DNA of 10,034 bases from Bacillota bacterium (GTDB taxonomy: Bacteria; Bacillota; Clostridia; Christensenellales; UMGS416), in assembly GCA_023409755.1 (NCBI GenBank), contig JAEYRA010000134.1, forward strand, positions 1 to 10,034, given 5' to 3'. This document shows, one piece after another, positions 6,507-10,034 of this stretch. Below the pieces are notes generated by a model, which was given only the letters and a program-made list of their open reading frames with translations, was not told where the DNA came from and made no database searches. Both the position numbers and the translations under genes were made by a program. Numbering within the stretch: position 1 is the stretch's first letter; each line of letters begins with the position of its first letter.

Positions 6507-6563
6507 TCGCGTCTGCCGCTGTTGCGCCAGCCGCGATTCATTGTGCTTGTTCCTATTTCGTCG

Positions 6564-6594
6564 TATCGTTCGCCGCACATGTCGCCGAACGATA
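6564..6594. repeat. 31-bp interrupted inverted repeat
   Basis: Arms TATCGTTCG (6564-6572) and CGAACGATA (6586-6594) are perfect over nine bases. The 13-base spacer has ACATGT (6577-6582) at its centre, giving overall near two-fold symmetry. It is a possible operator. The GTTCG...CGAAC order is the reverse of the Bacillus LexA box. Confidence 0.6.
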
Positions 6595-6784
6595 TCAAAT
6601 GATGGCACTCAAGCCGGTCTTGGGGAAAGTCGTTTCGCCTACGGGCGGGATGTATCTGTTGGTGTTCACGCCTACAATGATTCCCTCCCGCCGGATGAAC
6701 CGGCGCTCGGCTCTCTTTCTTCCTGGATCGACTTTATGACAATCCGAAAGCCGTATCGGCAGCTTCTCAACCCACCAACACCTA

Positions 6785-6803
6785 TGTTTCGTGGGACGAA
6801 ACA
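6785..6803. repeat. 19-bp inverted repeat upstream of the rlmI-like gene
   Basis: TGTTTCGTGGGACGAAACA has perfect 8-base arms around GGG. It ends about 47 bases before the -10 box of the rlmI-like promoter, a position suited to a regulator binding site. No family is assigned. Confidence 0.6.
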
Positions 6804-6846
6804 GAGAGGTTGTGCAAAAGCTTTCCTCGTGAACCGTTGTGCCGTC

Positions 6847-6855
6847 TGGTATAAT
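6847..6855 (+). promoter_or_regulatory. rlmI-like gene promoter (extended -10)
   Basis: TGGTATAAT gives a perfect -10 (6850-6855) with the TGN extension. The -35 region at 17 bases is poor (TCGTGA at 6827-6832), which is common with extended -10 promoters. The start would be near 6862, about 22 bases before the ATG. Confidence 0.75.
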
Positions 6856-6883
6856 AGAGGACAGAACAAAGCTGGAGGATTTC

Positions 6884-8053
6884 ATGGCAAAGCTGACGAT
6901 CACCGCCCGGGGCAAGAACCGCGTGGAAGCGGGACACCCTTGGGTGTTTGCCTCTGACATACAGAACGCACCGGCAGAGGTTGCCCCCGGCGACGTGGCC
7001 GACGTACTGGCTCCGGACGGGCGCTTTCTGGGCCGTGGGTACTACAACCCGAAATCCCAAATCTCCCTGCGGATGCTGACCCGACACGATGAGCCGATCG
7101 ATCGCGCCTTCATCGAGCGGCGGGTCAACGATGCCATCGCTTATCGCAAGGGGCTGGGCGTGCTGCCCGCCTGCCGCTTGATCCATGCGGAGAGCGACTT
7201 TCTTCCCGCGCTCATCGTAGATCGCTTCGGCCCCACACTGGTGATGCAGTCACTGTCGCTGGGGATGGAGAAGCTCAAATCCTTTGCCATTGACCCGCTG
7301 ATGGCGATCCCTGGCGTGCGCGGCATCTATGAGCGCAACGACGTGCCGGTGCGCTCGCTGGAAGGACTGGAACAAACCAAAGGTGTACTCTGCGGCACCG
7401 TCGATCCCTCCGCCGCCATTGAGGAGAACGGCGTGAAACTGGCCATTGACGTCGTCAACGGCCAGAAGACCGGGTACTTTCTGGATCAGCGCGAGAATCG
7501 GGCGGCCATTGCCCCCTTCGTGCGCGGCAAGCGGGTACTCGATTGCTTCTGCCACATCGGTTCCTTCGCCCTGCACGCGGCCAAGTACGGCGCGGCCGAG
7601 GCCGTGGGCGTGGACGTATCGGAGGAGGCCACCGGGCGTGCCGCCATCCTGGCCACCCTCAATGGCTGGCAGGACCGCTGCCGGTTTGTCACCGCCAATG
7701 CCTTTGATTACCTGCGAGATCGTCAGGCCGCCCACGAGGGGTTCGACGTCATCATCCTCGATCCCCCGGCCTTTGCCAAGAATAAGGATGCGCTGAAGAA
7801 CGCCACACGAGGCTACAAGGACATTAACCTCCGGGCCATGAAGCTGCTGCCCCCCGGCGGCACCCTCGTCACCTGCTCCTGCTCGTACCACATGACGCTG
7901 CCGCTGTTCCTTGCCATGCTGCAGGACGCCGCCCGCGATGCCGGCCGGCAACTCAAGGTGGTGGAGGTACGCGGGCAGGCCAAGGACCACCCCAGCCTGC
8001 TTGCCGCGCCGGAGACCAACTACCTCAAGTGCGTCATCGCCCAGGTGTGGTGA
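6884..8053 (+). CDS. Class I SAM-dependent 23S rRNA cytosine methyltransferase, RlmI-like
   Basis: A 389-residue protein of the RlmI/YccW family, which makes 5-methylcytosine in 23S rRNA (C1962 in E. coli). An N-terminal PUA domain (about 1-75, with GHPWVFASDI) is followed by a linker domain and a Rossmann methyltransferase domain from about 190. Motifs seen: GQKTGYFLDQRENR (193-206), motif I VLDCFCHIGSFALHAA (218-233), GVDVS (242-246), motif IV ILDPPAFAKNK (291-301) and TCSCSYHM (330-337) with the expected nucleophile Cys332. The ATG at 6884 has GGAGG at 6874-6878; an upstream in-frame ATG at 6839 lies before the -10 box and is rejected. It is the only plus-strand gene here and abuts the convergent membrane-protein gene with no spacer. 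The exact target base in this organism is inferred from the family. Confidence 0.93.
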   Translation: MAKLTITARGKNRVEAGHPWVFASDIQNAPAEVAPGDVADVLAPDGRFLGRGYYNPKSQISLRMLTRHDEPIDRAFIERRVNDAIAYRKGLGVLPACRLIHAESDFLPALIVDRFGPTLVMQSLSLGMEKLKSFAIDPLMAIPGVRGIYERNDVPVRSLEGLEQTKGVLCGTVDPSAAIEENGVKLAIDVVNGQKTGYFLDQRENRAAIAPFVRGKRVLDCFCHIGSFALHAAKYGAAEAVGVDVSEEATGRAAILATLNGWQDRCRFVTANAFDYLRDRQAAHEGFDVIILDPPAFAKNKDALKNATRGYKDINLRAMKLLPPGGTLVTCSCSYHMTLPLFLAMLQDAARDAGRQLKVVEVRGQAKDHPSLLAAPETNYLKCVIAQVW

Positions 8054-8479
8054 TCATTTCTTCCGCTTCGTCAGGTTGACGATGAGGATGCCGCCAATGG
8101 CACCCACAGCCGCGCCCATCACGAGGTCGGAGAGGAACGACCAGCCGATGGACCAGTCGCCGTCGATGGCCGAAAAGAGCACAAACGACAGCAACACATA
8201 GAGTACGCCGGTCAACCCGCCGCGCAGCCACCCGCGCTCGGGGTGCCGGCGCACGGCCATCCACGCGCCCAGCAGCAGGAAGACAACCTTTGCACCCTGG
8301 TTGACGACAGGCAGCGCGTTCTCACGGACGTGGAACAAGCGAACCGCTAATGCAAACACCAGCACATAGAGTGCCGCTGCCAGCAGTGCCACGCCCACGC
8401 CCTTCAGCACGTCCCACCACATGGCATTCTTCATTGGCAGGTGGTCGGCCGGCTTTTTCGTTCCGTTCTTCTGGTTCAT
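8054..8479 (-). CDS. TIGR04086-type small membrane protein
   Basis: A 141-residue protein with a basic, soluble N-terminus (1-20) and four predicted membrane segments (about 25-49, 57-77, 86-105 and 112-136), ending LTKRKK. Size, topology and the glycine-rich last helix (MGAAVGAIGGILIVNL) match the TIGR04086/DUF3792 family of Firmicutes, whose function is unknown. The ATG at 8477-8479 has AAGGGGCGG upstream, and this site can pair with sequence further upstream (8523-8535), which may limit translation. Its stop codon touches the stop of the convergent rlmI-like gene. It lies 65 bases downstream of the CotF-like gene and could be co-transcribed with it. Family assignment is from pattern recognition only. 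Confidence 0.75.
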   Translation of the reverse strand: MNQKNGTKKPADHLPMKNAMWWDVLKGVGVALLAAALYVLVFALAVRLFHVRENALPVVNQGAKVVFLLLGAWMAVRRHPERGWLRGGLTGVLYVLLSFVLFSAIDGDWSIGWSFLSDLVMGAAVGAIGGILIVNLTKRKK

Positions 8480-8483
8480 GGAA

Positions 8484-8535
8484 TCCGCCCCTTTGCATCG
8501 TGCTTACTCCATACCTATGGTTGCATAGGGGCGAA
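8484..8535 (-). promoter_or_regulatory. RNA stem-loop that could mask the TIGR04086 gene ribosome site
   Basis: In minus-strand RNA, bases 8535-8523 can pair with 8496-8484 in 12 of 13 positions (one G-U, one A-A mismatch), including CGCCCC with the GGGGCG of the Shine-Dalgarno. An alternative hairpin CCTATG/CATAGG within the loop side would compete. There is no T run, so this is not an ordinary terminator. Confidence 0.45.
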
Positions 8536-8544
8536 TATGCGCTC

Positions 8545-8844
8545 TCAACTGCCGGGCTGGGTGCTCATCATGCGGTCAGCGGCCTGCATATCCATGCGCA
8601 ACTGTTCCTGGGGGTTCACAGGGTTGCTGTACCCTTTGCCCAGCGTGTAGTTGAGCAAACGCTCTTGGGCGGCCAGTGTGGCATCCAGCTGCTGGCGCAG
8701 CAACAGGCGCACCGACGGCGTGGTGGCCTCGGTCAATGCCCGTGCCCAGCAAGCGACGGAGTCCCCGGTATCCTGCAGGCAGTCGGCTGCAATCACCTGC
8801 TCGGTCAGCGTTCCAAGGCCCGTCAGGCTTTGAATGAGATTCAT
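8545..8844 (-). CDS. Spore coat protein, CotF domain
   Basis: A 99-residue, largely helical protein. It resembles CotF-family coat proteins (ferritin-like helical hairpins) in MNLIQSLTGLGTLTEQVIAADCL (opening), ALTEATTPSVRLLLRQQLDA (36-55), AQERLLNYTLGKGYSNPVNPQEQ (59-81) and an acidic-polar tail. The LTEATTP..R..LR.QL element followed by a KGYY/S-P-x-x-P-Q-E-Q end is the family's usual pattern. The ATG has GAGGAGGG upstream. It follows a smaller related-looking gene by 12 bases, so the two are almost certainly one operon. Spore coat location is inferred from the family; some CotF-like proteins in Clostridia have not been placed in the coat by experiment. Confidence 0.82.
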   Translation of the reverse strand: MNLIQSLTGLGTLTEQVIAADCLQDTGDSVACWARALTEATTPSVRLLLRQQLDATLAAQERLLNYTLGKGYSNPVNPQEQLRMDMQAADRMMSTQPGS

Positions 8845-8856
8845 GGCATTCCCTCC

Positions 8857-9069
8857 TCAGTTGGAGAGCTGCGACGCCTGTAACAGGCTCTGCATCTCTC
8901 GAATCTCCTGCTGGGCACGAGCGAACTCCTGCTGCAGAATGGTCTTGAGTTCAGCGTCCTGCACCAGGCTTACCAAGGCAGCCTCCTTGGTGGCGTTGGT
9001 GGTGCGCCGTTGCAGCAAGCCCTGCAGCAAAAAAGCTTCCTGCAGGGTAATGGATGTGGCGGTAGGCAT
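8857..9069 (-). CDS. Small helical protein, probable coat-associated partner of the CotF-like protein
   Basis: A 70-residue protein predicted to be two helices: TLQEAFLLQGLLQRRTTNATKEAALVS-type opening segment and DAELKTILQQEFARAQQEIREMQSLLQ. The LQ..LL..R and EF..AQQEI..MQ pattern resembles the short partner proteins often encoded beside CotF-like genes, but similarity is weak. Two ATGs compete: the first (9073-9075) is only one base from the GGAGG, while the second (9067-9069) is seven bases away and is chosen. It is the first gene of a pair with the CotF-like gene, with a possible sigma-G-type promoter upstream. It could alternatively be called hypothetical. Confidence 0.7.
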   Translation of the reverse strand: MPTATSITLQEAFLLQGLLQRRTTNATKEAALVSLVQDAELKTILQQEFARAQQEIREMQSLLQASQLSN

Positions 9070-9088
9070 GGTCATTCCTCCTTTTTGC

Positions 9089-9117
9089 TAGTGTGAACCC
9101 ACCGCACCAATTCATAC
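9089..9117 (-). promoter_or_regulatory. Possible sigma-G/sigma-F-type promoter of the coat-like gene pair
   Basis: On the minus strand GTATG (9113-9117), a 17-base gap and CACACTA (9089-9095). The sigma-G pattern is GHATR, 17-18 bases, then CATNNTA, so there is one mismatch. The position about 15-20 bases before the start of the first gene is suitable. Short sporulation motifs arise by chance, so confidence is modest. Confidence 0.4.
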
Positions 9118-9164
9118 GCAAAGCTGTGGATTGACAGAAGAGCCAGCCGTCGGACACTGTTTCC

Positions 9165-9752
9165 TCACGGCATACGGCGGCCCTTCTCGCTCAAACACCC
9201 GTTCCAGACGATGGAAAATACCATTTGAATGAGTTGACCGGGCGGAAGACCGATTTCCTCCATCAACTGGGGATTGCTGAGGTGCGAGACGGTTCCGATG
9301 AGCACATGGGCCACCAGCACCTCGTTGACATCCTCCCGGAAGATGCCACTTTCCTTCCCCTCCCGCATGATACGCCCAATGTTACTGAGGATGATGCTCC
9401 TGCGGTTGGTGTCAATTCTTTCATAGGCCTCCGGCACCAAACGCTGTATGTCGTCAAGCACGCTGCTGTTGACATGGGAAACGAACCGCACCACCGGCAC
9501 GATGAAGTCAACCACCTTCTGCTGTGGGGATTTTGTCTCGTCGGCAATCACCCATTCCATTTCAGCGCGCACCCTGTCTGTGTAGTAATCCACACACCCC
9601 AATAGTAACTCCTCTTTGGAGGCAAAGTGCTTGTAGAGCGTTGCCTTGCCAATGCCACAGCGGCGGGCAATCTGTTCCATCGTCACGCTGGTATAGCCAA
9701 TCCCCGAAAACATCTGGAATGCCGTTTCCAATATCCTTGCTCTTTGGTCCAT
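9165..9752 (-). CDS. TetR/AcrR family transcriptional regulator
   Basis: A 195-residue regulator. The N-terminal helix-turn-helix (about 4-50) contains ILETAFQMFSGIGYTSVTM and the recognition region IARRCGIGKATLYKHFASKE, which is the TetR signature. The rest is an all-helical ligand and dimer domain with no clue to the ligand. AGGAG lies a few bases before the ATG. It starts 12 bases after the stop of an ABC-2 permease gene in the same direction, so it is probably the last gene of an efflux operon and represses its own operon in response to a transported compound. No operator can be seen because the operon promoter lies outside the window. I saw no clear terminator between it and the coat-like genes. 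Confidence 0.93.
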   Translation of the reverse strand: MDQRARILETAFQMFSGIGYTSVTMEQIARRCGIGKATLYKHFASKEELLLGCVDYYTDRVRAEMEWVIADETKSPQQKVVDFIVPVVRFVSHVNSSVLDDIQRLVPEAYERIDTNRRSIILSNIGRIMREGKESGIFREDVNEVLVAHVLIGTVSHLSNPQLMEEIGLPPGQLIQMVFSIVWNGCLSEKGRRMP

Positions 9753-9764
9753 GACAACTCCTTC

Positions 9765-10034
9765 TCAAATCCTTCGGTATCGCTTGAGGGCAACGGTATT
9801 GAGCACCAGGAACAGCACCATATATCCCAGCAGAATGAGCAAATCCGGCAAGATGACGCTGAAACCAAAACCCCGGAATGCGACGTTCGTCAGAGCATCG
9901 GTGGCATAGGTGAGCGGAAAGACCTTGGAGAGAACAACGATCCACCCCGGGGCCCCGCGTAGATGGAAGAGCCCGCAGAAAAGAATCTGCGGCACGATGA
10001 CCAGCGGGATGAATTGGAAGAGCTGCAGTTCGTT
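9765..10034 (-). CDS. ABC-2 type transporter permease, C-terminal end (partial)
   Basis: The frame is open from the window edge to a stop at 9765 and gives the last 89 residues. It shows the ABC-2 permease ending: F-I-P-L-V-I-V-P-Q-I-L-F-C-G-L-F membrane segment, then APGWIVVLSKVFPLTYATDA, a typical PxTYAxDAL element, and a final membrane helix (LPDLLILLGYMVLFLVLNTV) before KRYRRI. Such permeases work with an ATPase encoded nearby to export drugs or lipids. The N-terminal part and the ATPase lie beyond 10034. The TetR gene 12 bases downstream supports an efflux system with its own regulator. The substrate is unknown. Confidence 0.88.
   Translation of the reverse strand, partial: NELQLFQFIPLVIVPQILFCGLFHLRGAPGWIVVLSKVFPLTYATDALTNVAFRGFGFSVILPDLLILLGYMVLFLVLNTVALKRYRRI

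Larger units (their letters stand above)
6440..6822. other. Long divergent intergenic region without a recognised gene
   Basis: The stretch between the eda promoter and the rlmI-like gene has no reading frame with family resemblance, codon pattern and ribosome site together. It does hold three good inverted repeats (6480-6506, 6564-6594, 6785-6803) and a minor 6-bp one (CGCCGG/CCGGCG near 6688-6705). It may be a regulatory region, a remnant of a lost gene (perhaps the missing regulator of eda-kdgK), or contain an unrecognised RNA. Confidence 0.5.

Noticed and set aside
6564..6594. LexA (SOS) box
   Set aside because: The half-sites are in the opposite order (GTTCG...CGAAC) and the spacer is far too long for the Bacillus-type box.
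6369..6608. Possible 80-residue N-terminal extension of the KDPG aldolase
   Set aside because: It covers the promoter and both palindromes, lacks aldolase similarity, and the inner ATG has a good ribosome site and matches the family length.
6541..6957. Plus-strand frame of 138 codons before and into the rlmI-like gene
   Set aside because: Arginine- and cysteine-rich composition, no ribosome site, crosses the inverted repeat and the promoter, and overlaps rlmI in another frame.
6595..6960. Long minus-strand frame of about 120 codons across the start of the rlmI-like gene
   Set aside because: It begins inside the clearly coding rlmI-like gene on the opposite strand, has no ribosome site at its start and no family resemblance; only its last part is kept as a low-interest finding.

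Overview
The window looks like the chromosome of an endospore-forming, fairly GC-rich Clostridia-type Firmicute. Four genes belong to spore biology (spoIIR, sleB, ypeB and an SspF-like small acid-soluble spore protein), and two more are probable CotF-type coat genes. Promoters and Shine-Dalgarno sites are Gram-positive in style (GGAGG cores, TTG starts). The 16S rRNA fragment at the left edge is bacterial, but it is too short to name a genus. Almost everything reads on the minus strand; the rlmI-like methyltransferase gene is the only plus-strand gene.

Layout, left to right. 1-283: the 5' end of a 16S rRNA gene (minus strand), its leader and a near-consensus promoter. 340-3341: a minus-strand sporulation cluster, in transcription order spoIIR, sleB, ypeB, ssp, with overlapping reading frames and a hairpin after the last gene. 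3459-4142: hpf (long ribosome hibernation factor) with its own sigma-A promoter and terminator. 4285-4445: a single tRNA-Val(CAC) with promoter and perfect terminator hairpin. 4486-6439: an eda-kdgK operon (KDPG aldolase and KDG kinase), the lower arm of hexuronate or Entner-Doudoroff catabolism, with promoter and terminator. 6440-6883: a divergent intergenic region of more than 400 bases with no recognisable gene but three good inverted repeats. 6884-8053: rlmI-like 23S rRNA cytosine methyltransferase. 8054-9117: a TIGR04086-type membrane protein and two small coat-like genes. 9165-10034: a TetR repressor downstream of the C-terminal end of an ABC-2 permease that runs off the window.

How the genes fit together. 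SpoIIR is the forespore signal that triggers sigma-E activation. SleB and YpeB are the germination cortex-lytic pair packaged in the forespore, and the SspF-like protein is a spore DNA-binding or core protein, so the left cluster reads as a forespore regulon module. HPF, rRNA and tRNA supply translation and its shutdown. eda and kdgK convert KDG to pyruvate and glyceraldehyde-3-phosphate. The TetR/ABC pair looks like a self-regulated efflux operon.

I do not see a clear undescribed defence or mobile system. The items most worth following are regulatory: the inverted repeats upstream of eda and rlmI, the strong hairpin between eda and kdgK, an RNA fold that could hide the ribosome binding site of the TIGR04086 gene, the spoIIR-sleB-ypeB-ssp linkage, and a lipobox in SpoIIR.
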